A stretch of 5,847 nucleotides of DNA from Candidatus Aminicenantota bacterium (GTDB taxonomy: Bacteria > Acidobacteriota > Aminicenantia > Aminicenantales > Saccharicenantaceae): assembly GCA_011048485.1 (NCBI GenBank), contig DSDX01000241.1:1-5847 (forward strand), given 5' to 3'. Below, one piece after another: positions 1 to 5,608 of the stretch. The notes beneath the pieces were generated by a model. It worked only from the letters and a program-made list of their open reading frames with translations, made no database searches and had not been told where the DNA came from. The stretch's first letter is position 1. Every line of letters begins with the position of its first letter. Position numbers and translations under genes: made by a program.

Positions 1-212
1 AGAACAATTCGCCCCGGATCGCCTTTCCCCGCCAGATCGCGATGTACTTGGCCAAGGAGCTCACCAACTCGTCCTTGCCCGAGATCGGCAAGAAATTCGG
101 TGGAAAACACCACACGACCGTCATCCACAGCATCCGCAAGATCGAGAAGCTCCGCCAGGACGATCCCGAATTCAACAAGGAGATCAACAGCCTTCTGGCC
201 TTCATCCAATGA
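1..212 (+). CDS. dnaA: DnaA replication initiator, C-terminal fragment (domain IV)
   Basis: This is the last 69 residues of the chromosomal replication initiator, cut by the left edge; the reading frame has codons starting at position 3 and ends at TGA 210-212. What remains is domain IV, the helix-turn-helix that binds DnaA boxes. It shows PRQIAMYLAKELT, then SLPEIGKKFGG, then the signature KHHTTVIHSIRKIE. The alignment with E. coli DnaA is gap-free and ends close to the same place, so the C-terminus is intact. One recognition residue differs: the position of E. coli Asp433 is His here, while His434, Thr435 and Thr436 are kept. The residue aligned with E. coli Arg399 (minor-groove contact) is Asn, though that alignment is close to the truncated end. 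It lies directly upstream of dnaN, the usual bacterial order. The identification is secure; the ATPase domain cannot be assessed. Confidence 0.96.
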   Translation, partial: NNSPRIAFPRQIAMYLAKELTNSSLPEIGKKFGGKHHTTVIHSIRKIEKLRQDDPEFNKEINSLLAFIQ

Positions 213-235
213 GCGGGATCAGCGGTTTCGGGCGG

Positions 236-244
236 TTATGCACA
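236..244 (+). promoter_or_regulatory. DnaA box
   Basis: TTATGCACA matches the DnaA-box consensus TTATNCACA at every defined position. It lies 24 bases after the dnaA stop codon and just before a very AT-rich stretch. I found no second box of similar quality in the dnaA-dnaN gap on either strand. It could serve initiation, or autoregulation of the dnaA-dnaN region. Confidence 0.7.
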
Positions 245-257
245 TTTCCAGAGGTCT

Positions 258-322
258 TTCTTATTTCTCTTCTTGATTTCATGTTTTATTCTGATTTAAA
301 TAATAAGAACTAAAAATAAGAA
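258..322. repeat. Three copies of AATAAGAA (two direct, one inverted)
   Basis: AATAAGAA occurs at 302-309 and 315-322, exactly 13 bases apart start to start. Its reverse complement TTCTTATT occurs at 258-265. The outer pair extends to a 9-base perfect inverted repeat, TTCTTATTT (258-266) and AAATAAGAA (314-322). The sequences are directly visible; whether they are a functional AT-rich repeat set, as in other origins, or chance matches in low-complexity sequence is open. Confidence 0.55.
273..304 (+). promoter_or_regulatory. Weak candidate sigma-70-type promoter for dnaN
   Basis: A TTGATT at 273-278 could act as a -35 element. The best -10-like hexamer is AATAAT at 299-304 (five of six matches to TATAAT), but the spacing of 20 bases is too long. 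TAAATA at 297-302 gives an 18-base spacing with a poorer hexamer. In such AT-rich DNA these matches are easily accidental, and dnaN may be read through from dnaA. Confidence 0.25.
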
Positions 323-343
323 GCCGGCGCGAAAGGTGAGCCC

Positions 344-1441
344 ATGAAATTCTCACTTCCCAAGGAAGCGTTGCTCGGAGAGTTGCAGATCCTTCAAGGC
401 ATCGTCGAGAAAAGGAACACGATGCCGATCCTGGCTAACGTTCTCATGAACGTCACGGCCAACGACATCGAATTGACCGGTACGGATCTCGAGGTCGGCC
501 TAAGGACCCATATCGGGGCGGATATCGAAGAGGCCGGGGCCATCACGGTCAACGGCAAGAAGTTCTTCGAGATCGTCAAATCTCTGCCGGATGGCCAAAC
601 GGTGAGCGTCGAGCTCAAGGACGAGACGCTCGAAGTCCGGGCGGGCGAGAGCGAATTCAAGGTCCTCTGTCTTCCGAAGGAGGATTATCCTCAGGTCCCC
701 GACGCGAAGTTCGATCCGGGCTTCGTCCTGCCTCTTCAGGGCTTCAAGGACATGATCGAACGGGTGTTCTACGCCATAACCCAGGAACAGCGTTACTACC
801 TGAACGGCGCGCTCTTGTCCTTGAAGAACAGGCAGATCGAGCTGGTCAGCACGGACGGGCACCGGCTCTCGTATACGAAGCGGGCCGAGGACGGATTGAA
901 GGTCGAAACGGACCTCAGCGTGATCGTGGCCAAAAAGACCCTGAACGAGATCCGCAAGCTCGAGGACGAAACCTTAGGTTTCGACCTCGACGACAATAAC
1001 CTCTTCTTCCGGGCCGGGGCGCGAACCCTCATTTCGCGCATCATTGAGAGCAAGTTCCCCAATTACCAGGCCGTCATTCCCAAGGGCAATCCGGGCCGGC
1101 TGGTGATCGACCGGGTCGCGTTGGCCGAGGCCATCCGGAGGGTCTCTCTCCTCTCGGCCGAGCGCTCCAAAGGCATCAAGTTCACCCTGGAGAAGAACCG
1201 CCTGAGGCTCTTCTCCTCGAACCCGGAGATCGGCGAGGCGCGCGACCGCCTGGACGTCGAATACAAGGGTCAGGACCTGGAGATCGGCTTCAACGCCCAA
1301 TACCTGCTCGATTTCCTCACCGTCGTTGGCGTCGAAAAGGTCGTTTTCGAGCTCAAGGACGAGAACAGCGCCGTCCTCATGAGGCCGGACGCGGAGGACG
1401 GGCTCACGAACCTCTATGTCCTGATGCCCATGAAGATCTGA
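344..1441 (+). CDS. dnaN: DNA polymerase III beta subunit (sliding clamp)
   Basis: A 365-residue protein of normal length for the ring-shaped dimeric clamp that tethers DNA polymerase III to DNA and docks other replication and repair proteins. All three clamp domains are present, roughly residues 1-122, 128-245 and 246-365. Recognisable landmarks are VEKRNTMPILANVL (21-34), STDGHRL (169-175), SRIIESKFPNY (231-241), FNAQYLLDF (316-324) and the C-terminal YVLMPMKI, the counterpart of E. coli YVVMPMRL, which forms part of the peptide-binding pocket. The ATG at 344 is supported by an AAGGTGA ribosome binding site at 333-339. It follows dnaA after 131 bases on the same strand and ends convergently 26 bases from the hydrogenase operon. 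No sign of damage. Confidence 0.98.
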   Translation: MKFSLPKEALLGELQILQGIVEKRNTMPILANVLMNVTANDIELTGTDLEVGLRTHIGADIEEAGAITVNGKKFFEIVKSLPDGQTVSVELKDETLEVRAGESEFKVLCLPKEDYPQVPDAKFDPGFVLPLQGFKDMIERVFYAITQEQRYYLNGALLSLKNRQIELVSTDGHRLSYTKRAEDGLKVETDLSVIVAKKTLNEIRKLEDETLGFDLDDNNLFFRAGARTLISRIIESKFPNYQAVIPKGNPGRLVIDRVALAEAIRRVSLLSAERSKGIKFTLEKNRLRLFSSNPEIGEARDRLDVEYKGQDLEIGFNAQYLLDFLTVVGVEKVVFELKDENSAVLMRPDAEDGLTNLYVLMPMKI

Positions 1442-1447
1442 GGCTCG

Positions 1448-1466
1448 TCCCGCGCGATCGGCGGGA
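1448..1466. terminator. Possible bidirectional hairpin between convergent genes
   Basis: TCCCGC at 1448-1453 pairs perfectly with GCGGGA at 1461-1466 around a 7-base loop, inside the 26-base gap between the dnaN stop and the stop of the ferredoxin-subunit gene. No T-run follows on either strand, so it is not a classical intrinsic terminator. With a stem of only 6 bp in GC-rich DNA it may be chance. Confidence 0.3.
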
Positions 1467-1467
1467 G

Positions 1468-1902
1468 TCAGGCCTTGGGTTCGGCGGCCGGCGCGGCCGG
1501 CGCCGCCGGGGCGGCGGCCTTGGGCTTAATCACCGCGCGGACGTAGATCCATTCGGCTTTCAGCTTGTGGCGGTCGTCCGCGGCGATCTCGTGGAGGTTG
1601 TCGATCTGCATGGCCTTGGGATTGGTCGGGCAGGAGTCGACGCACTGGGCGCAGTGGATGCAGCGGTCGTTGTGAATGATCATGCGGAAGCGCTTCTCGG
1701 CCGGGTCGACGTCGCTGATCTCGATGGCCTCGGCCGGGCAGTCGCGCTCGCAGGCCTTGCAGACGATGCAGAGCTCGGGACGGAGATAGGGCGTGCCCCG
1801 GAAACCCGGCGGCACCGCGATCTTCTTGAACGGATAATCGATCGTCGCCGGCTTCTTGAAGAGATGGCGCAGGAGCTCGGGCAGGAAGGCGGCTATTCTC
1901 AT
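1468..1902 (-). CDS. Energy-converting [NiFe] hydrogenase, 2x[4Fe-4S] ferredoxin subunit (NuoI/EchF/MbhN-like)
   Basis: A 144-residue iron-sulfur subunit expected to sit on the cytoplasmic face of the complex and carry electrons, probably from reduced ferredoxin, to the small subunit. Two complete cluster motifs of the form CxxCxxCxxxCP are visible: Cys45, 48, 51, 55 and Cys81, 84, 87, 91. The residues before the first cluster (GTPYLRPELC) follow the NuoI pattern. The C-terminus, from about residue 127, is a low-complexity Ala/Pro/Lys tail with repeated AAP units. The ATG at 1902 overlaps the stop of the NuoH-like gene (ATGA, 4 bases), with GAAGGGA about 9 bases upstream; translational coupling is likely. 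It is the last gene of the operon and converges on dnaN. A longer reading frame runs upstream through the NuoH-like gene in another frame, but that part has no protein-like composition, so the ATG at 1902 is the start. Confidence 0.92.
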   Translation of the reverse strand: MRIAAFLPELLRHLFKKPATIDYPFKKIAVPPGFRGTPYLRPELCIVCKACERDCPAEAIEISDVDPAEKRFRMIIHNDRCIHCAQCVDSCPTNPKAMQIDNLHEIAADDRHKLKAEWIYVRAVIKPKAAAPAAPAAPAAEPKA

Positions 1903-2870
1903 GACAGGAATCCCTTCAGAAGGATCGTGGCCAAGAGCTGGAGGACGGCCAAGGGGGCCAGGACCTTCCAGGCGAACGAAACGACTTGGTCGATGCGGAT
2001 CCGCGAGGTCATGGCGCGGATGAGGGACAGGAGGAAGATGACGAACAGGGTCTTGACGATGAAGTGGAGGAGGCCGACGAACGGCCCTCCCGGGAAGCCG
2101 CCGAGGAAGACGGCGGCGAGGAGGCCGCTGGCCACCACCATCTCGATGTCGATGGTCAGCCGGAACAGGGCCAGCTTCTTGCCCGAGTACTCGGTGAGCG
2201 TGCCCCCGACGATCTCGGTCTCGGCGTGGGGGATGTCGAACGGGGTCCGTTCGAGCTTGGCCTGGACAGCGATGACGGCGACGACGAAGCCGACGATGTT
2301 GACGATGAGCAGGAGGGGCTTGGCCTGGTAGAACGCCGCGATCTCGGCCAGGCGCCAGGAGTCGGCCAAGATGGCCGGGCTCAGGACGGCCAGGAACAGG
2401 GGCACCTCGTAGCCGAAGAGCATCGTCAGGACGCGGGCCCCGCCGATCGTGGAGAAGAGGTTGGTCGAGGACCAGGCCGCGAGGAAGAGGATGAGCGTCG
2501 GGAGGCTGAGCAGGTAGAGCATGACGATGATGTCGCCGGAGAACGAGGTCCAGTTTGGGCCGGCCAGGTCGAAGTTCCAGACGGGCAGGAGCAGGCCGGC
2601 CGTCGTGACGACGGCCAGGCTGATGGCGGGGAGGACGTTGAAGAGGCCCTTGTCGGCCGCTTCGGGGACGACGTCCTCCTTGGCCATGAGCTTGAAGAAG
2701 TCGGCGATGGGCTGGAGGATCCCGAAGCGGCCCGTGTGGGTCGGCCCCATCCGGTTCTGGAGGCGGGCGTAGACCTTGCGGTCGTACCACTCGCAGAACG
2801 TCGAGTAGACGAACAGGAACAGGATCCCGGGGTAGACGAGGAGATAGAGGAAAGTTCTCACAACGGCCAT
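1899..2870 (-). CDS. Energy-converting hydrogenase membrane anchor subunit (NuoH/EchB/MbhM-like)
   Basis: A 323-residue polytopic membrane protein with about eight hydrophobic helices, the length and pattern of NuoH. In complex I and group 4 hydrogenases this subunit anchors the hydrophilic arm and begins the ion-translocation path. Family blocks are clear: DRKVYARLQNRMGP (30-43), GRFGILQPIADFFKL (47-61) followed by KED, and PFDIPHAETEIVGGTLTEYSG (210-230). In the last block complex I NuoH usually reads PEAEAE; here the first Glu is replaced by His215, while Glu217, Glu219 and the EYSG Glu227 remain. The start at 2870 has AAAGGA upstream and overlaps the large-subunit gene by 13 bases; the stop overlaps the ferredoxin-subunit start by 4. 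NuoH membership is secure; assignment to a hydrogenase rather than complex I comes from the neighbouring large subunit. Confidence 0.94.
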   Translation of the reverse strand: MAVVRTFLYLLVYPGILFLFVYSTFCEWYDRKVYARLQNRMGPTHTGRFGILQPIADFFKLMAKEDVVPEAADKGLFNVLPAISLAVVTTAGLLLPVWNFDLAGPNWTSFSGDIIVMLYLLSLPTLILFLAAWSSTNLFSTIGGARVLTMLFGYEVPLFLAVLSPAILADSWRLAEIAAFYQAKPLLLIVNIVGFVVAVIAVQAKLERTPFDIPHAETEIVGGTLTEYSGKKLALFRLTIDIEMVVASGLLAAVFLGGFPGGPFVGLLHFIVKTLFVIFLLSLIRAMTSRIRIDQVVSFAWKVLAPLAVLQLLATILLKGFLS

Positions 2871-4060
2871 ACCGCATTCCTTTTCACGGGGGCGTTCTTG
2901 GTCCGGGCCAGGGCCAGCTTCCGCAGCTCGGCCGTCGAGACGACCGATTCCTCGCCGGTGCGGGCGCTGACCAGGGTCACGGCCCGTTCGGCGCAGCAGA
3001 TGCAGGGGTCGATCGCGGCGAAGATGAGCGGGATGTCGGCGATGAAGCCGTTCTTCAGCATCTCGACCGTGGCCGGGTAGTTGCCGAGCGTCGGGGCCCG
3101 GACCTTGAGGCGCTCGGGCTTGTCCGTGCCGTTGGCCTTGATATAGTGGATGTTCTCGCCGCGCGGCGCTTCGTAGCGGCTGACGACCTCCCCGGGCTTG
3201 GCCTTGCGCGGGGCCTTGCAGGCGATGTCGCCGTCGGGCAGGTTCTTCATCATCTGCTCGATCATCTTGTAGGCCTCGAGGACCTCCTTGATGCGGACGA
3301 CGACCCGGCCGAGGACGTCGCAGGTGTCGGCCGTCGCGACCTCGAAGTCGAGTTCGTCATAGACGGCGTAGGGGTCCTCCTTCCGGACGTCGCGGTCCCA
3401 GCCCGAGGCCCGGGCGGTCGGCCCGACGGCGCACAGGGAGATGACCTGCTCCAGGCTGAGCAGGCCGACGCCGGCGATCCTGGCGACGAAGCTGGGCTCG
3501 TTGGCGCCCAGGTCGAGGTAGTACTCGCTGCGCTTCCTCAGCGTGGCCACGCCCTCGAGGATCTTGGCCTTTTGGGCCTCGTCGAGGTCCCGGCGGACGC
3601 CGCCGACCGTGTTGATGGCATAGTGGACGCGGTTACCGGTGATCATCTCCAGGAGGTCCATGACGATCTCGCGGTCCCGCCAGACGTACATGAAGAACGA
3701 ATCGAAGCCGGCCTCGTGGCCGGCGACGCCGAGCCACAGGAGGTGGCTGTGGATGCGCTCGAGCTCGGAGACGAGGTAGCGGATGTACATGCCGCGCTTG
3801 GGCGGCTCGAGCTCCATCAGCTTCTCGACGCCCTGGACGAAGCAGGTGGAGTGGGAGTGGGAGCAGATGCCGCAGATGCGCTCGGTGAGATAGATGTTCT
3901 GGATGTAGTTCTTCCCCTCGGCCACCTTCTCGACGCCGCGGTGATTGTAGCCGAGCCGGATGTCGGCGTCCGTGATGACCTCGCCCTCGACCGTCATGCG
4001 GAGGCTGATCGGCTCCTTGAGGGCCGGGTGCTGGGGCCCGATGGGGATTTGGAACTTCAT
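2858..4060 (-). CDS. Group 4 [NiFe] hydrogenase large (catalytic) subunit (NuoD/EchE/MbhL-like)
   Basis: A 400-residue catalytic subunit. Both nickel-iron ligand pairs are present: RICGIC (Cys63, Cys66) near the N-terminus and DPCICC (Cys353, Cys356) near the C-terminus. Complex I NuoD lacks these cysteines, so this is a hydrogenase and not a quinone-reducing subunit. Other group 4 landmarks are GPQHPALKEP (8-17), GYNHRGVEK (37-45) and YEAPRGE (296-302) followed by HY. After the last ligand come AER and a 41-residue tail, as in E. coli HycE, which is cleaved by the HycI protease after the equivalent Arg; cleavage here would fall after Arg359. The ATG at 4060 overlaps the NuoC-like stop by 4 bases and has GGAGGA six bases upstream. 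The likely reaction is ferredoxin-driven proton reduction to H2, or the reverse. The subgroup cannot be decided by eye. Confidence 0.95.
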   Translation of the reverse strand: MKFQIPIGPQHPALKEPISLRMTVEGEVITDADIRLGYNHRGVEKVAEGKNYIQNIYLTERICGICSHSHSTCFVQGVEKLMELEPPKRGMYIRYLVSELERIHSHLLWLGVAGHEAGFDSFFMYVWRDREIVMDLLEMITGNRVHYAINTVGGVRRDLDEAQKAKILEGVATLRKRSEYYLDLGANEPSFVARIAGVGLLSLEQVISLCAVGPTARASGWDRDVRKEDPYAVYDELDFEVATADTCDVLGRVVVRIKEVLEAYKMIEQMMKNLPDGDIACKAPRKAKPGEVVSRYEAPRGENIHYIKANGTDKPERLKVRAPTLGNYPATVEMLKNGFIADIPLIFAAIDPCICCAERAVTLVSARTGEESVVSTAELRKLALARTKNAPVKRNAVWPL

Positions 4061-4527
4061 GACTGTCCTCCGGGGATGACTTCCTTCGGCCGGTCGTGTG
4101 TCCAGTCCTTCCTCAGCGGATGCTGGCCCTCCGGCCAGTCGTCCGAGAGCAGGAGACGGCGCCCGTCGGGGATGCCGTCCACGACGATCCCGAACATGTC
4201 CTGGACCTCGCGCTCATAGAGGATGGCGCCGGGGATGACGGTCGTGATGGTCGCGACGCGAGGATCATCCCTGGGGATCTCGGTCCTGAGGTTGAAGTCG
4301 TGCTCCGGCGTGGAGAAATGGTAGATGATCTCGAAGGCCGTCCCCAGATCCACGCCGCTGATGGTCGAGAGCAAGACAACGCCGTAGGCGTCCCGGAGCC
4401 GGGTCGTCACGGCGACGAGGTCGCCGGGGGCGACCTTGAGGAAGAGCCGGCGACGGGCCGGGTTGGCGATCTCGACCCGGTCGCCCAGGTCGGCTTTGAG
4501 CTTGTCGATGAGTTCGGCGTCGGTCAT
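4057..4527 (-). CDS. Energy-converting hydrogenase 30-kDa-type subunit (NuoC/EchD/MbhK-like)
   Basis: A 156-residue soluble subunit of the NuoC family, which binds the large subunit and helps shape the peripheral arm; no catalytic role is known. The diagnostic block is at 101-142: AILYEREVQDMFGI, then DGRRLLLSDDWPEG, then HPLRKDW, closely matching the ERExxDMFG...HPLRKD pattern of NuoC. The N-terminal half is less conserved, as usual in this family. The length is typical for the stand-alone NuoC-like protein (not a NuoCD fusion). The start at 4527 has GAGGA about 6 bases upstream and follows the small-subunit stop by 15 bases; the stop overlaps the large-subunit start (ATGA). Confidence 0.93.
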   Translation of the reverse strand: MTDAELIDKLKADLGDRVEIANPARRRLFLKVAPGDLVAVTTRLRDAYGVVLLSTISGVDLGTAFEIIYHFSTPEHDFNLRTEIPRDDPRVATITTVIPGAILYEREVQDMFGIVVDGIPDGRRLLLSDDWPEGQHPLRKDWTHDRPKEVIPGGQS

Positions 4528-4542
4528 GGCATGTCCTCGAAC

Positions 4543-4962
4543 CTAAAGTTTGCCCAGGAGCTTGACGACGCCGTCGACGATGGCGTCGGGCCGGGCCGGG
4601 CACCCCGGGACGTACATGTCCACGGGAATGACCTGGTCGATGCCTCCTAGGATATTATACGAGCCCCGGTAAACGCATCCGGCCATGGCGCAGGCGCCCA
4701 CGGCGATGACGAACTTGGGATTGGGCGTCTGCTCGTAGATGCGGATGAGGCGGTCCTTCATCTGGCGCGTCACGGGCCCGCTGGCGACGATGACGTCGGC
4801 GTGCCGCGGCGTCGCCTTGAGCAGGATGCCGAAGCGCTCGATGTCGAAGCGCGGCGTCAGGGCGGCGACGATCTCGATGTCGCAAGCGTTGCAGGCGCCC
4901 GAATTGAGGTGCAGGATCCAGGGCGACTTGATCCTGGACCAGCGGGCGAGCTTGTTGAGCAT
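4543..4962 (-). CDS. Group 4 [NiFe] hydrogenase small subunit (NuoB/EchC/MbhJ-like)
   Basis: A 139-residue electron-transfer subunit carrying the single [4Fe-4S] cluster closest to the Ni-Fe site. Candidate ligands are Cys24 and Cys27 in SGACNACDIE, Cys91 in VGACAMAGC, and Cys121 in PGCPARP. The CxxC spacing is the hydrogenase form; complex I NuoB has adjacent cysteines. Small departures from the usual motifs are NAC in place of NGC, an extra Cys96 where Gly is common, and PGCPA in place of PGCPP. The protein has no signal peptide or twin-arginine motif, consistent with a cytoplasm-facing enzyme. The ATG at 4962 has AGGAG six bases upstream, and one base separates it from the NuoA-like stop. 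Length and motifs fit the short group 4 small subunits. Confidence 0.95.
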   Translation of the reverse strand: MLNKLARWSRIKSPWILHLNSGACNACDIEIVAALTPRFDIERFGILLKATPRHADVIVASGPVTRQMKDRLIRIYEQTPNPKFVIAVGACAMAGCVYRGSYNILGGIDQVIPVDMYVPGCPARPDAIVDGVVKLLGKL

Positions 4963-4963
4963 G

Positions 4964-5296
4964 TTAACTCCTTGTGACCAGGGCCGAGACGGACAGGGCG
5001 ATCATGACCAGGTAGAAGAGGGCGAAGAAGACGATCTTGCCCGCGGGGACGGTGGCGATGACCAGGACCGCGACGTGCATCATGGTGAAGAACAGGGCGA
5101 TGAAGAAGAAGAGCCGGTATCCGAATTGGATCTTGACGCCGGGGATGTCCTCGCCGCAGGCGTAGGTCGTCAGCTTGCCGCCGACCCGCGTCAGCTTGGG
5201 CGCCATGCCCCGGCCCAGGGCGTAGAGGCCGAAGGCCACGGCGAGATAGACGAAGAAGGCGACGGGCGGGGAGAGAAGGATGCCGATACCTGTCAT
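4964..5296 (-). CDS. NuoA-like membrane subunit of the hydrogenase complex
   Basis: A 110-residue protein with three predicted membrane helices, about residues 8-29, 59-82 and 86-107. The loop after helix 1 contains TTYACGED (43-50), resembling the conserved ECG loop of NuoA, followed by a stretch rich in aromatic residues entering helix 2 (YRLFFFIALFF). In complex I the second helix of NuoA carries conserved acidic residues (FDxE-type); here the corresponding stretch reads TMMHVAVL and has none. NuoA helps hold the peripheral arm next to NuoH at the quinone site in complex I, so the subunit may play a structural role here. The gene occupies the slot between the NuoK-like and small-subunit genes, with gaps of 3 and 1 bases. 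The upstream GGGTAAG-like signal is weak, so coupling with the previous gene is likely. The family call is good, its exact role inferred. Confidence 0.82.
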   Translation of the reverse strand: MTGIGILLSPPVAFFVYLAVAFGLYALGRGMAPKLTRVGGKLTTYACGEDIPGVKIQFGYRLFFFIALFFTMMHVAVLVIATVPAGKIVFFALFYLVMIALSVSALVTRS

Positions 5297-5299
5297 GGC

Positions 5300-5608
5300 T
5301 TACCCTTTCAACCTGGTCAGGCCGCGGATGTCCAGGGACTTCGTGGTCCGGTAGGCGTTGATGATCAGGGCCAGGGCCGTGGCCACGAGACTGACCTCGA
5401 TGACGATGTAGGTGACGACCAGCGCCTGGGCGGTCAGGATGCTGGCCTTGGCGAAGCCCGTGGCCAGAAGGAGCAGGCTGACGCCCTTGCCGACGATCTC
5501 GATGGCGATCAGGAGCTTGATGAGGTTCCGCTTGCCCAGCAGGCCGAGCAGCCCGGCGAAGACGAGGGCGGAGGCGAAGAAGAGGTAGAGATACCAGGTG
5601 TTAGTCAT
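5300..5608 (-). CDS. NuoK/MrpC/MbhG-like membrane subunit
   Basis: A 102-residue protein with three hydrophobic helices, about residues 6-24, 28-50 and 60-85, matching the small NuoK/MrpC family that takes part in proton or sodium transfer. GLLGKRNLIKLLIAIEIVGKG (22-42) corresponds to the NuoK block containing the essential membrane Glu36; here it is Glu37. A second membrane Glu, Glu71 in TYIVIEVSL, matches NuoK Glu72, while the preceding QALVVT is more like MrpC/MnhC. The ATG at 5608 is preferred over an ATG at 5677 because it is preceded by GAGGGA at 5-base spacing and the extra upstream residues (Arg/Ser-rich) are a shadow of the neighbouring gene. It overlaps that gene by 8 bases. The C-terminal tail after the last helix is basic. 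Confidence 0.88.
   Translation of the reverse strand: MTNTWYLYLFFASALVFAGLLGLLGKRNLIKLLIAIEIVGKGVSLLLLATGFAKASILTAQALVVTYIVIEVSLVATALALIINAYRTTKSLDIRGLTRLKG

Larger units (their letters stand above)
255..323. other. AT-rich candidate DNA unwinding element / putative oriC segment
   Basis: Only 14 of these 69 bases are G or C, in sharp contrast with the GC-rich genes on both sides. The stretch begins with a nearly pure pyrimidine run on the + strand (255-274, a single A) and ends with A-rich repeats. A perfect DnaA box sits 10 bases to its left. Location between dnaA and dnaN, a DnaA box and an adjacent low-melting region together are the usual parts of a bacterial origin. Only one strong box is visible, so the full origin may include sequence upstream of dnaA, or this may only be the dnaN leader. 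The origin call is inference. Confidence 0.5.

Noticed and set aside
261..269. Possible second DnaA box in TTATTTCTC
   Set aside because: It lacks the CACA core, with too many mismatches to the consensus.
394..1300. Several minus-strand open frames inside dnaN
   Set aside because: Shadows of dnaN; no family motifs and no ribosome binding context.
1468..2877. A 469-codon minus-strand open frame that would fuse a long Arg/Pro-rich region to the ferredoxin subunit
   Set aside because: The upstream part is the NuoH-like gene read in the wrong frame; its composition is Arg/Pro/His-rich and unlike any protein, while the NuoH frame has full family motifs. Only the part from 1902 down is real.
1986..4219. 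Long plus-strand open frames (1986-3080 and 3146-4219) opposite the hydrogenase genes
   Set aside because: They are antisense shadows caused by high GC at third positions; they are Asp/Glu/Gly/Val-rich with no domain, and the opposite strand has clear conserved genes.
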